A stretch of 64,000 nucleotides of DNA, taken from positions 1,038,501-1,102,500 of the forward strand of contig OZ037769.1 of assembly GCA_964035545.1 (NCBI GenBank). The letters are read 5' to 3'. Source of the DNA: Bugula neritina (taxonomy: Eukaryota > Bryozoa > Gymnolaemata > Cheilostomatida > Bugulidae). Shown piece after piece: positions 10,566 to 24,700 of this stretch. The position numbers and the translations under genes were made by a program. A model generated the notes under the pieces. The model was not told the origin of the DNA. It saw only the letters and a program-made list of their open reading frames with translations, and searched no databases. Position 1 is the stretch's first letter. Each line of letters opens with the position of its first letter.

Positions 10566-13500
10566 ATGGATTTTGGGGGCTTAGAACTAGCGTCCCTCTC
10601 CGATGAAGATGGGGATTTCCTAGACACAAGGCTAAGTGCTGAATATTCTGCAGATGAAGTTGAGTTGGTGATTAGAGAAGATTGTGATTTAGAGGGTGGC
10701 ATGCAGCAGAACCCAACAGGAAGTTGTTATTTGCAGCCGTCACTCTCCGTAGACACTGGAAAGTATAAACTCAACAAGAACTTTGAGGAAGACAATCTTT
10801 ACAAAGATCAGGACTCTATAAGCATTGAGTTGGACAAACTAGAGGGTGATCCAGAGCTAGTGGTGGATGACGGGGACGGTGTAGCAGAAGCCCCTTCCAA
10901 CAGTGTAGATGTGAGTCTACATAATCAGGTAGTAAGACATCTAAGAGAACAGTTCTTTGCTGACACCGCTGCCGAAGATCTGAGACAGAAAGGGTATCGG
11001 CAGCTAAAGGTACGTGTCACTCAATAAGCAATCAGTTGATGATATATCCATACATTCCGGTATTGCCTTTGTTTCTATTCTACATACACACACACTGCAG
11101 GTTTTAATTATTGTTTAAAAATTGACACTGCACTAAAAAAAAGAATTCACTAGACTTTGATAGCTCCATCAAGCTATGGGAATATACAGAGCCTGTTCTA
11201 GTCTTATTGTTACAGACTTGACATGTCCTTAGATTCTGCAAATCTGCTTGCCTAAGATCTATCTGTCTATCTGCGGAACTCAACCTTCCCCCCTCAACAT
11301 ATTCAATATTCTTCTGAACTTTGTTTTTAAAGCCAAAGCAAGTAGTATATAAGAGAAAAAGGCTAGTCAAGTTTTGTATAGTCAGGTCTGGTAGTCACAG
11401 CTGGCGTTACATTATGTTGTATCAGCTCCACCATCACCGGCTCCCATCACATGAAATCAGCACATATCTTAAACTAACTGATTTCTATGACTAGCTTAAT
11501 CTCAGCACTACATCCTGTTGTCTGTCTGTGCATCCTGTTTACTTCTAATCATAGCTGGAGTTATCTTCCCTAAAGGATGTCTCGTAGCCACTTGCTACCT
11601 AATTAAGGGAAGAGCGATTTTGTTATCACCTTAACTTGTATTCAGGACATTGTTGGTCAGATAGAGCCTTTCGGAAGATGGTATGATGCTGCATTTACAT
11701 CACATCCTGTCATCTCATCTCTTAGCACGCAGCCCTTTAAGAATAGAGCAACTATCTAATGTTTCTTATAATAAGGTTGACTGAAATCTCATCCCAGCAA
11801 ACTATACATGCAGTAATTCAACAAACTTGTTATGTCTAAAGTGATGTTGATTTATTTAAAATGTTTATACTAGCTACTAGCACAGTATAATGGTTTTCAT
11901 GACTCATCACCCTTTACCTAGTGCCACCTTCTATAAGAGACACCTTGCTTATGTTGTCTGTCATCTAGTCTATATGACAGTTTATATGACAAGGCACTGC
12001 TGCAGGGCTATGACACTTGTATAACTTCCTGCAATTAGCTGTCACTTGCAGGTACTTGCAAGCACTTGCAGCCACTTGTTCTACTTCATTATAACTTCCA
12101 TTCAAGAACTACTCTAGAGTTGTGGACTAACATTCTTCGATGTATATTACTAACATAAATTAGTTTAGTATACTATAAGATGCTTTATAAACCTTGTATT
12201 TTGTATGTTTATTAGTGGTGTATCGCATAGGCACCATTTATCATAGTTATTTCGGTATTAGTTGGGATTAGTGAATTTCTACAGAGCACTTTCGGTGTGT
12301 ACAGTCAACTTTTTAGTTCAGTACTTAAGCTGCTTGTTTAACTTTACGACATTTATTATTCTAGAGAAGTATGACTGAGAGGGTGGTTAGGAAGCCGTCC
12401 CGAGATAACTCTGCAGATAGTGGGCTATCTAGCCCAGGCTCCAACAGTGAAATGCAGATTGGAACTGACAACGGCTTTGAGAGAAAACTAACTCGACACA
12501 TGAGCATGAGCAGAGATCGGGCTGGGTTCCGCTCGAGTAAGCGCTACAGCAGCATTTGCGACTTGCAGGACGAGGCGCAGACGGTGCAGAGTCTCGTCTC
12601 AGACTTGACCTCCACCGGCACGATGCGGAGACGGAGAACGGCGTCTGCTGGTCTGAGTATCGCTGCGAGGAAGCAGTTGGCTAAAGAGTCGATCAGCAGC
12701 TACACGCCGGTAGCGCCTTCCGAGTCTGTTTGGGGACAAAAGTTTGATGACATGATGGCTAGACTGAGAGGAAGTAGATTGTCAGCAGACGTACAAGATA
12801 ATTGTGCTGACAAAGACTGTACGATGTCTACACTGAGTGAACGGGATGAGGATCCTGAATCCACTACTCAAACAAACACCAGCATTTGTCCTGAGATAAC
12901 ACCACAACAGGCACTCCAACTTGTAGACATCAATGGACATGGGATGACAATTCATAACTCTATGAGTGACTCAAATAATAAAACTGACACAACCGAACTG
13001 TTGAACACTGATACAGCCGAACTGTTGAACACCGATACAGATAAACTGTTGAACACTGATACAGATGAACTGTTGAACACTAATACAGCAGAACTGTTGA
13101 ACACTGATTCAGATGAACTGTTGAACACTGATACAGCCGAACTGTTGAACACTGACTCCATAAATAACAACACTATAGAGAAATCTTCTCCAGAAGACTA
13201 TGAGCTCTCCAACAGTTTGAAGGATATCATCACATTCTCTGAGGATAGTTACCCAGGAGTTGTTGAAGAGGAAGTTATAGACCAACACCAGACGTTGCTC
13301 TGCCACCAGCCAATAGCTCAGAGTGTTGAAATAATTCGAAAGACTGATGAAGTAGACTATTTTGATAAAGACAGAATGTGCCGGTCTATGACAACTGATG
13401 GGTTAGACAGCGAATTCAAATCTTCTCAGCTAAAGAACCTTCTGAGAAGTATATCCTTCCACCGCCCAGATCTTTCTACCTACGATGTGTCAACACACAG

Positions 13501-14493
13501 ACTACGGCGAACAGATAGCAGTAAGTAACTAGGAAAGACAACTCCATGTAAAATTATCTATCATGTTGAATTAAAGTTGTATCTATCAGTCAGTCCTAGA
13601 AATAGTTTCACTTCAAGACATCTCAAATGATGGTAAGACCAGCTGAACCTAAAACTAAATCAAACAGACTCCTTTCACTGTCTCTCAGTTTATTCCCATA
13701 CAATGTAGTGGCTCTATTAACAAAGCTGAAATAACTAGCAATGTTTTGGCAGGGGCTGTCACAGTCAGCTATAGTTTTTCGTTTACACATTCCACTGTTG
13801 CTTGTTTATATAAACACTAGCCATCTTGTAGTAGAGTCATGTGTGCTAAAATAACTCTCTATACTAATACCTGCCAGAGAGTTCATTGAAAAGCACTCAA
13901 TTAGATTTATATTAGACTTTAGAGTTTGGCCTGTTGATGACTAGCTGTAGCCACACTCCTCACAGTGATATATAATTCATTCCAAACCTCCTTGGGAGAA
14001 ATGAACTTTACAGGCTATTTATTGACATGATGGGTGAGGTATAGACCCACCCTGTTTAAATAATGAAAGTCATACGCTAAAGCCAAAAATTTTGGCTACT
14101 GTTTTAATTGATTTCCACCTATTTGTGTCCACCCTGTATTCTCCTTTCTTTTCTCAAGTTGAAGTATTGATATTTCTTTAATAAATTTATCAAATGATTT
14201 TAGAGTTTCGGAGTTTAAAAATAGGAATTTACACAAATTTATGTCATGTTATACTTTAGTAGCCTTAATAACTCTTCAAGCTAACTTAATGTCAAGATGT
14301 AAATCATATTGTTTCAGATAATGATGTCTGGGTAGAGAGAGTGGAGCAGAAGAAGGCACCAACAAAAGATGGCCATGTTTCACTGACTAGTTCCAACCCT
14401 AAGAGTTCTGCCAGATCATCTTGGAGAAAGTTTTCCAGAGTTTTCTCTTTCAATAAGAAAACTAAGGTCTCCGGAAAACAGAAATTAACTTGA
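10566..14493 (+). CDS. Unrecognised 591-residue disordered protein with LLNTDT octapeptide repeats
   Basis: Three exons join in phase: 10566-11009 (from an acceptor at 10488), 12365-13520 and 14318-14493 (TGA). I chose ATG 10566, the first Met, but the frame is open back to the acceptor, so coding could begin in an earlier exon. The product starts acidic (MDFGGLELASLSDEDGDFLD) and has a mixed helical-looking stretch, VVRHLREQFFADTAAEDLRQK (split here only by description), near 125-145. It continues with Ser/Arg-rich segments (DNSADSGLSSPGSNSE; MRRRRTASAGLS), then SVWGQKFDDMMARLRGSR near residue 270, seven copies of an LLNTDT octapeptide, and a basic C-terminus (SSWRKFSRVFSFNKKTK). There is no signal peptide, membrane segment or domain I recognise. 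RRRRTAS-type sites suggest basophilic kinase targets. Function unknown. Confidence 0.72.
12988..13155 (+). repeat. 24-bp coding minisatellite, 7 copies (octapeptide T-A/D-E-L-L-N-T-D)
   Basis: Seven tandem 24-bp units with core GAACTGTTGAACACTGATAC encode TELLNTD-type octapeptides within the second exon of the orphan gene. Substitutions are mostly at the two residues before ELL (TA, TD, SD), and the frame is kept. Confidence 0.95.
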
Positions 14494-14592
14494 ATCAGTA
14501 TAAAATAGTTAAATATTTAATAACTGAGCTCATTGTCGTACAGAGTTGAGCCAAATCTGCAGATGGTGAACTGCTTTCGTTTATTGCTGTGA

Positions 14593-14598
14593 AATAAA
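14593..14598 (+). promoter_or_regulatory. Polyadenylation signal of the orphan gene
   Basis: AATAAA lies 100 bases after the stop at 14493. The following 1.2 kb holds the convergent MAP1 3' end. Confidence 0.55.
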
Positions 14599-15130
14599 CC
14601 TGAAACTTGCTATCCGTACTGTCGTACCACTTAGCCACGTGCAAGTCGTAAACATGAAAAACACTTCAAGTTGTCAGAATGACTACAGAGTTGTTCTACC
14701 AAACTCTTCTCTAGGTGTTTAGTAGTGAATTCCATTTTAAAGTGATATTTATCTAACCTTGCTATGAAAAAAACTTTATGGATGTAAGAATATAGCTGTA
14801 TGCATGTGTATAAAGTACATTAATATATCCAAAAATAACGAATAAGTTTATTACCAGCTGAACTCATGATACCCATCATTCATACTTGATAATTTACAAA
14901 ATAAAATACTCAGTTTAATCCTACACATGAATGGTTTTACTACAAGCATTATTGAGCTGATTTCTGAGTTACACTGTAATATGTTTAGAATGCTGGGAGT
15001 TGTCCCTCTACTGCAGCACACACGAGCCTCACATTTATATTGCAATGTGAGATAGGTGGCTAAGTTAGCAGGAATAGGTAAAATGTAGCTATACATTGTC
15101 AGCTAACTGGTTTGGTATAAATATTTATAG

Positions 15131-15136
15131 TTTATT
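15131..15136 (-). promoter_or_regulatory. Candidate polyadenylation signal of MAP1
   Basis: Reading the minus strand, AATAAA lies about 655 bases after the MAP1 stop at 15792. Another minus-strand AATAAA lies at 14847-14852. Either leaves the two convergent transcripts non-overlapping or nearly so. Confidence 0.4.
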
Positions 15137-15791
15137 CTAAACAACAATATTACAAGAGCTTATCAAACACATAATAAAAAACAGGAAGGCCTGCGTAGTT
15201 ATATGAACTGAGGCTACAAAAACTAATGTACTTTCACAACAGAAAGCTGATGACTGACTGGAATTATGCCCCCTGCCAAGTAAATTCCGCGTGAATTCAA
15301 TGATTGTACACGACTCTGAATGGAAGCTAATATAACACTAAGTTTTGAACACATTGCGAAAACAAAATACTAAAAATGAATAAAGTACCGCAGCTGTAAA
15401 TACAATAAGTAGATAACCATAACGACAATATTGATATGGGAAAGCACCTGCTAGTAAAATAATCCAAGTCAGTTTGAGTACTGCGTCAGAGGCTTATCAT
15501 GAAAATATAAGAACATTGGCTAAGTAAATCTTTAAAGAAGAAGTCAAACAATATTACAAACTAAACAACAATAGAAAACAAGTGAATGATGATATCAATA
15601 AGAGACACTATAATAATGACTTTACAATACCGGTGATTAGGAAATAAGTGAAAGGGATATAGCAGTGAATCCTGGGAATAGTGACATGATTTTATCAGTA
15701 GAATAATTAGAAAGCCGTCAGAGTAATAACTAGTATGAGAAATCACAGTGTGGGTTGATAGCAGCACTTGGTGCTGCCTTCTCCGAATATT

Positions 15792-18700
15792 CTAGAACTC
15801 CAGTCGAGCAGCGTGGAAACTGCCGCCATTCAAAATTGTGATTAGACTCCGTGCGGCACTCGTAGCGAGTCGTATGTTCAATTTACCTGCAAAACAAGCG
15901 CAAAGCTATGAGGATCTAAACTCTTAAATAAACTGCTCAGTTACTCACCCAGTTAGTTACTATCTACTCAGTTACTCACCCAGTTAGTTACTATCTACTC
16001 AGTTAGTCACCTAGTTAGTTACTATCTACTTAGTTACTCACCTAGTTGGTCATTATCTACTCAGTTACTCACCCAGTTAGTTACTATCTACTCAGTTACT
16101 CACCTAGTTGGTCATTATCTACTCAGTTAGTCACCTAGTTGGTTACTATCTACTCAGTTACTCACCCAGTTGGTAATTATCTACTCAGTTACTCACCCAG
16201 TTGGTCACTATGATCAGCTACCCAATGGTCAATCACACTCGTATCATAGGTGGGTATTACGGTCACAGGGTCCTTAGGCCACGCCTTCTTACCGCTGAGC
16301 AGAGCTTCGAAAGGTTCCACGTTGTTATTCAGTCCACTGAATATATATTTACTGAAAGAGGGAGAAAGCATGTTGTGGTTTCACAATCATTCCCACGAAT
16401 ACTAAACAGTCCGCAATGTTTACAATATGATGCTTTGAACACTGACTACAGTTACCAAGCTTTACCAATGATTACACGCCGCAACTCAAGAAACAGATAG
16501 ACTGAGTTCTTTACCTGGAGCGGATACGCTGGAAGTACTCGGGACCCACATACTTGCCGTCACCGTGATGGGGCACATAGGCTACATCTACGTAGAATGG
16601 CACTGAGGCTACAAACAGAGTAATACGTTTATTAGAAGAGGTAGAAGATGCCAGAATGCTTTACCAGGAATCTACGACTGCAAAAATACTCACCGGCTGG
16701 ACCAGGCGATCCAGCTTTCCCGGAACTGGCTGGTGCACCCAGTCTGCTAGTCGAAGGTTTGACCTTGGTGGAGCTAGTGGGTCGGGGCTTTTTGGTAACG
16801 TCTTCAACAGCCTTGGGCTTTCTAAGTTCAGCTTTTGGTTTGTCTACTGCGGCAGAACGTGGCTTTACGTCGCCACCCAACTTCCTTTCTGACGGTTTTG
16901 ATTTCGGAGGATCAGCCTACGTGGAGAGAATGTTTTATAGTACAGGGATAAAATTGTGAGTGTGACAGGGGAGGTGTGAAAGAGGAGGTGTGACAGAGGA
17001 GGTGTGACAGAGGAGGTGTGACAGAGGAGGTGTGACTGAGTAAAGTCATCTGCTTCCCTTCAACTAGACACATATGCAATGACTTCTACTCCAACATGTA
17101 AACATAAACAGAATAATCAGATACCTTGGCCAGTGGCTGTTTGGACTTTGCGGAAGAAGCTGCTGCCTTTGGTTTCTCGGCAGCAGCAGAAGTTGAAGCA
17201 GCAGATTTCAGACGTGACTGAGCAGGTTTAGCTGGCTTCTTGCCAGCCGCTGTGTCTCCCGCTGCCTTAGACGTCTCTCCAGCAGACTTCTTCGAGTCTA
17301 AACAGCATTACACGCACACTGAGATGAGTTACACGCACACTGAGATGAGTGACACATACACCGAGACTGATTACACTATGAAACTGCTGGCCATTCACAC
17401 AACAGGTAATTTATCAACATACCGTCGGCAGCTTTCTTCAACCCTGCTGCCGGTTTATATGAAGATCTCTTGGAGGCTCCAGAGGCAGCAGGCTTGGCAG
17501 CGTCAGCAGAGCTAGACTTGGCGCTAGTCTTGGGGACAGAGCTCTGCAAATCAACAGAAGATAGGACGTTACTAAACAGCACCACTGCACACCGCAGAGA
17601 TCACTGCACACCGCAGAGATCACTGCACACCGCAGAGATCACTGCACACCGCAGAGATCACTGCACACCGCAGAGATCACTGCACACTGTAGAGATCAGC
17701 TTAGTTCTAAGAGTTATGACTCATCACCTTAGCCAGTGACTTCCTAGGAGCTGCTTTGTTACTAGCAGACGGTTTCTGTGATTCGTTGGCAGAGCTGGAA
17801 GTTGAAGGTCGAGTCTCCTCAGCCGCCTTAGCCGAGTCCACAGGGCTGGGTGAGGGCGGGAGAGGGAGGCTTTGGGGCTCACCCCAGTCTTTCAGAGGAT
17901 CAAATTCTACTTCTGGCAGTAAACAACATTTTGTTCAACTTGTGTACACATGGCACTGAATTACACAGTATATTATATGCATATAAATATATCGTAATGA
18001 ATTTAAGTATATTATCATATGAGTTGAGGTACATTGCATGAATTGAGGCATATATACTAAATATTTTTAACTTCAACATGCAAATTACAACTAAAATTAT
18101 AACGAAAAACTATGCGGGGAATGCGTCATGGTTCAACAGTTTGGTGAAGACATACAGTTGTTATCAGGAGTCCCTGCCATAATATAAAAATTGGCATAGG
18201 GTTGTCTGTATTAAGCAGTTTTGGCATAACTTCGTATTTTATTTTGACTCAGTTTCAAGCAGGTTGATGAATTAAAGCCGGAAATTAACAATAAAAAAGA
18301 GGCAGTAAAATTGCACTCACATGCAGATGAGTGCCACAACGTGCAGACGCATGCCACATGCGGAGGTGTGCCACAATATGCTAGGTGTTACAGTGAAAGC
18401 CATGCATTACAATGGTTTAATGGTGCAGTGAACTACTGTAAATTAGTACTATTTACTACTGTGAATTAGTACTAGTTACTACTGTGAATTAGTACTAGTT
18501 ACTACTGTGAATTAGTACTAGTTACTACTGTGAATTAGTACTAGTTACTACTGTGAATTAGTACTAGTTACTATTGTGAGTTAGTACTAGCTACTACTAA
18601 CTACTAACAGCCAGGATTTGCGATTACTGGTAAAGCTGAGCTTACAAAAAACACTCTTTCGAAAATTTAATTTTGTAAATGAAATTGAAGTTTTGTGAAA

Positions 18701-21700
18701 TTAATTTCCATATGCAAAAATTACAGAGAAATTTCATGAAGGCTCTTCACTTGTGTTAAAATTTGACTTAGCAAGTTTCAGTCGCTAAGACAATTCCTAT
18801 TGTTTGCAAAACTCGTCAGACACACACCTTTGGAATGTTTCGCTAGCGGTCTAGTCACCGCGGCAGCGTAGGACAGAGGACCCGCTGACTTGGCTGTCAC
18901 AGCAAACGGAGAGGGTGTGAAGGCGGGTGCTAAAGGGTTTAGCCTGCTGTCTAAACAGGACTGTGTTGAGGGGCGGGCGTTAGTGACGCCGTTGTTAGGG
19001 TGAGCTGAAATAATAGCATGCTACACAACACTGCAATATTATTGGCTAATGCTACAGAAAACTGCAATATTATTGGCTAATGCTACAGAAAACTGCAATA
19101 TTATTGGTTAAAGCCACACAACACATAAGTTTTGATAGGCTATCAACTAAAACAAAAGGGTTAATAGCGCTAGAAAGACTATACAACTACATTGTATGTT
19201 AAAGGATTGCTCTATCTTGTCTAATAAATGGCCATTTAGGTCAAACACACATAATATTGTGTTTTTCTAAGCATGCATTGACAAAAAGCATTTGACCAAA
19301 GGTAGAAAAAGTTAATTGAAGTTGAGGGTGTAGATTGGTAACAGCCAAAACGCCGATTTTGAAATGAGCTGGGAAATGTGACGTAACAGCGCCAGCATTC
19401 CTGCTGGTCACGTGACTATACAAATGGCTAACTATAGAAATATGACTGTGAGATGTGATCTTTCAGCTCGTAATTTGTATATTTATAGAAGTGCAAATGT
19501 GAATTATCTCAATCTATAGTTTTTTGACATGTTTAATAACATGTATGTGATAACATTAGGCCATATTTTGCTTGTAGGCATAGAAAAAAGCATTGCAAAA
19601 ACATGCATTCTTTAGGATGAATGCCTGCGATCAATCTAAACTAGGTCAGATTGTGCAATATTACGGGCGCACCAAAGTTGACCTATATAGCGCACTGTAA
19701 CTGCTTGAGCGTTATTGGTTGATGTTGCGCTCAGCAACCTTGAATACTAGCGTTATAGTTAGCACGTGCAGCATAGTTACTGGCGTTCACACGTCATGTA
19801 TTAGGCTATTCTTTTTCATGGCTGAAAATTTTACCTCCCTCAAAATTGGAATTTTGAAAAGCTGTTTTCTAGGCATATATCCCTTTGCAAAGTCACAATT
19901 GTTTGCATACACATTAGATTATAGTTCATAATTATAATGTGATTGTAATAAACTAAGATAGAGCAATCCTTTAATTTCTTACTAGAGAATCCATGTAAAA
20001 CAAAATTAGTTGAAAATTTGAATAAGAAGTGCAGATAGCAGGCAGTGACATCACTAAGGTAGTGACATCACCAGGGCAGTGACATCACCAGGGCAGTGAC
20101 ATCACCAGGGCAGTGACATCACTAAGGTAGTGAGATCAAACAGATAACACAACACGGCAGGAGAAGATGCTAAGAAGGTGAGCAGATAGAGAGACAAAAC
20201 TACCTGCACCTAGGTCACTGTAGACATCAGTTGGTTCAGACTTGGCAGCAAGGAGTATATTGGCAGCATCGACAGAGCTAGCCTCAGTCAGCGTGTTATG
20301 TTCAGGCGTAAGAGAACCGATGATGCTGTCTGTCATAGCAGTGTTTGGCACAGCGACATCGTCAGGGGCACCGGAAGTGACATCATCAGAGGCAATCAAT
20401 GGATCCTTCATTTCACAGACTCCAAGATTTGCTGGGTCAGACATGGCTGCTGCCTCACCTTCTAAACTAACTTCCTTTGAGCCTGACTCCTGCGTGAAGA
20501 TATCACGAATCCCTCACTATATATCATATAATTTCGTACTGTTACCCCCCTCTGTGCCAGCACCTTAATTCTCTCACAAATCTTACCACACTTACAAATA
20601 AACATAATAACAAACCTGCTGGTTATCATCAACCCCTGTCAGCAGAGTATTCTGGTTACACTCCTCACTAGCCCCTGTCAACTGAGAATCTTGGTTACAC
20701 TCCTCACTAACCCCTGTCAGCTGAGAATCTTGGTTACACTCCTCACTAACCCCTGCCAGGGAATCCTGGTTACACTCCTCACTAACCCCTGCCAGGGAAT
20801 CCTGGTTACACTCCTCACTAACCCCTGCCAGGGAATCCTGGTTACACTCCTCACTAACCCCTGCTGGGGAATTCTGGCTAAACTCTACCAGAGACTCCAA
20901 AGGCTCGGCGGGTCCTAAAAACAGAACAGACAGACGGTTGGCCAAAGAATGAAGAGCCACTTATCTCCCTGAACTACACAGATGGCAACAAGACTTACCA
21001 GCCGCATCCACTTGCTTGTACTCCCCTGAAGTCTTACTTCCCTCATACAGAGCGAGGTTATCAAACTGGGCTGTCACGCTGCCGGGTGGAGAAATGATTT
21101 CACTTGAATCAGCAGAGGGTGACTCATCACTTTTAGGTGTCAGATCTTCTGTTCCAGGTGTCAGATTTTCTGTCCCAGGTGTCAGATCTTCTGTTCCAGG
21201 TGTCAGATCTTCTGTTCCAGGTGTCAGATCTTCTGTTCCAGGTGTCAGATCTTCTGTTCCAGGTGTCAGATTTTCTGTGTAAAGTGTCATATCATTAGTG
21301 TCAGGTGTCAGACCTTCTGTTCCGGGTGTCAGATCTTTTGTGTCGGGTGTCAGATCTTCTGTATTGGGTGTCATATCTTCTGTGTCTGGTATTAGGATAT
21401 CAGATGCTTGATCTTGAGAAGATTGAAAGCTACTTGCACCGAAATGAGGTGAAAACTGTGGTGTATTGTTGTTTACACCTGGTAATGCACCATCTATGTT
21501 GAGGCTATCTAATTGCTCAGACAGAGCCCCAAAATCAGCGGCTGTGACAGACCTATCAGTTTCAGCAACGGCACCTGGTGAGACTGAACGATTGCCTGAA
21601 GATGCTACGAGAGCATCAGCTGAAAGAATGTCACCATTATCACCTGATACAGCGCTGTCATGATCTAGTTCAGTGCTGCTAGCAGACAATCCAGCATCAT

Positions 21701-24700
21701 TGCTAGTGACAACAGGTTCTCCAGCTGCTCCTTCCTCTTCTGATAATCCAACAGCATCATGAGTCGGTGCTGAGTCAGCCAGTGGAGGGAGTTCTCCAGT
21801 AGGAGTTACGTCATCGGACGAGGTCATGATATCCTCCACTGAGCCTGTCTGTGAAGAATTTCCTAAATTATTAAATTCAGAATGGATATTCACTTGATCT
21901 CTAGGATCATCATTGCTTTGAGTGAAATCATCACCCCCTGGTGGCATGACATCACCGCTTGGCTGCATGTCATAGCTTGTTGGTAGCACATCATCACCCT
22001 GTGGTATGACATCTTCAGCAGGTGGTATGATATCTTCAGCAGGTGCTATGACATCTTCAGCTGGCGGCATGACATCCTCAGCAGGTGGTATGACATCATT
22101 AGCAGGTGACATAACATCTTCAGCAGGTGACATGAGGTCTTCAGCAGGTGGTATTATGATATCTTTAGCTGGTGACGTGACATCCTCAGCTGGTGGTATG
22201 AAATCTTCAGCAGGTGACATGAGGTCTTCAGCTGGTGGTGTGACAACCTCAGCAGGTGGTATGGCATCTTCAGCAGGTGACATGACATCCTCAGCAGGTG
22301 GTATAACATCTTCAGCAGGTGACATGACATCTTCAGCAGGTGACATGAGGTCTTCAGCAGGTGGTATTATGATATCTTCAGCAGGTGGTATGACATCCTC
22401 AGCAGGTGGTATGACATCCTCAGCAGGAGGTATGGCATCCTCAGCAGGTGGTATGACATCCTCAGCAGGAGGTATGACATCCTCATCGGGTGGTATGACA
22501 TCACTAGCAGGAGGTATGGCATCTTCAGCAGGTGGTATGTTTTTAGTTCCATCTTCTTCCACCAAATTGTTAATATGCGGAATAGATGCCTAGAAAACAA
22601 ACAATAAAATGAGTGGAGAGCAACAGACTAAAACACTGCTACAGCCACTTAGACAAAGTTAATACCCTTCAACTTGACTCATCTCACTTAGACAAACTAT
22701 TAGAATCTGACAGTGAGGAATAAAAAAATAAAACTGCCGTATTCGCAGGGAAGGAGATGCGAGGTAAGATGGCATTGTGTAGTACACAAACTAACCTCTG
22801 TACTCTCAATAATCTCTTGACCTCTATCCAAGTCTTCATCCACAAAGTCACTGCAAACACGACACAGCAATAAACACTGACTACCCAGATAGGAAACCAC
22901 GCACAACGATGTCTTACAGCAACTTTGGTTTAGGTACACGAAATAAAGATTTGAAACACGCTGCGACTACTGACGCCAGAAAGAAACCGCAACTACATAC
23001 TTAGTGTGAGATGTGAGTTTCTCAGGTAGAACTGGTGGTGTGGCCTGTGACACGTCGTCCACACTAGAGTGAGTATCCACCAACATTTGTGGAGACAGAC
23101 TAGGTTCAGGAAGCATGGTGGGGTTCTCCCCATTCACCCAAACATCTCTGGGACTAGGAACTGAGACTTCCTCAGAAGCAACGACATCTGGCAGACGTTC
23201 AGTGAGCAGCGGAGACTGTCTGCTGTGATCACTGGTGGAACTTGGTATGTCCATCTAATAGAAGAGAAAACATTCTATCTCTCTTGTCATTACACAGATA
23301 TCACATGCATGTGGTGACATCATCACAGATGTAGTGACATCATCACACATACATGTAGTGACACCACCTATCTCTGACATCTAAATAGAGAGAGAGAGAG
23401 AAGGGAGAGAGAGGGAGAGAGAGAGGGAGAGCTTTGCTACAAATCACGGAGCTGAGTGAGTGAACAAGTGAGTATATGAGTAAACTAATATGAAAAAGTA
23501 AACAAGTGACTGAAAACGGTAACTGGTAACTCAAAACAACAGACAAACAAATTGTTAAAGTGAACCTAAAAAAATTTATCAAATCACTTATTCTTTCCGG
23601 ACAGACTCAAACGATATGACTTAGTCTTGCCCACCTGCAGAGATTCTCCAGGAGTGGAAGTCATGGCACTAGAGGGTGTCGCAGATGCTGCCGGACGACT
23701 CATCTCTCTTGTAGACTTGACGGCAGAAGATCCCGCAGGTTTCTTCCCTTTACCTGATAACTTGGCACTTTGAGTTTCCTCCGAAACCTACACAAATAGA
23801 GAAACTGAAGTCATGAGAGTAACGTTCACAGAAAAAGCATACGCCACACTGGAACCTGATGGGACAACACAGCGTCATATCAAATCAATCACTGAACTAG
23901 TTCATCTGTAAGGCTAAAATACAAACTATCTAAAGAAGTAAGTTTTAGTAAATAACTGAATGATTTAGAAAATAAAACATACTTTGCCGTTTGCTTCTGG
24001 AGTGTGAGGACGTTGGAAGATGTCCAGATTCTTCAGCTGGTCCAGACCTTTAAAGATCTGAGACTGTGGGGCAGAGCCAGGGTAGAGGATCCTGGTGACC
24101 TGCCCCGAGTGTGACTTCCAGACGAGAACCACAGCTAGGGAGCAGACGTCATTCAGGGGAACACCAGCTCTGGAAGAGGGAAAGTGTGTCAGTGTGACAG
24201 GTGAGATGTTGAATAGCTACCACTACCCAGCAACTACTAGCACTACTAGTACTACTAGTAGTACTAGTATTAGTACTACTACTACTAGTACTTCTACTAC
24301 TACTAGTACTACTACTACTACTACTACTGCTACTGCTACTACTAATACAGCTGCTACACACAATATATAAGGATGTATGAATTTACTTGTCGTTGGAGAA
24401 ATGCTCTGCAGCACTGCTCCACTGTTTCATCATTTCCTTGTAGTCTGGTGAATCCTTCTGCGGAGTCAACACGTACATGTCCAGCGTGCCGTGACCAATC
24501 CGGGAGAAGAGCTGAACCGGAGTCGGTGAAGCGTGAACTCTGTTGGGTTTGCAGCCGATCTTTGTGAGATATGAGCTCACTGCAAGACACACTCTACAGT
24601 TACTGTCTACACTATCTAGTATATTCTACACTATCTAGTATATTCTACTATCTACACTATCTAGTATATTCTACTATCTACACTATCTAGTATATTCTAC

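Noticed and set aside
20691-22593. Plus-strand frames such as GGMTSSAGGMTSSAG and SVPGVRSSVPG
   Set aside because: Antisense shadows of the MAP1 coding heptad arrays; the minus frame continues spliced MAP1 sequence on both sides.
24095-24414. Thr-, Ser- and Val-rich frames at a CTA microsatellite
   Set aside because: Six-frame translation of a trinucleotide repeat in the intron between MAP1 exons 8 and 9.
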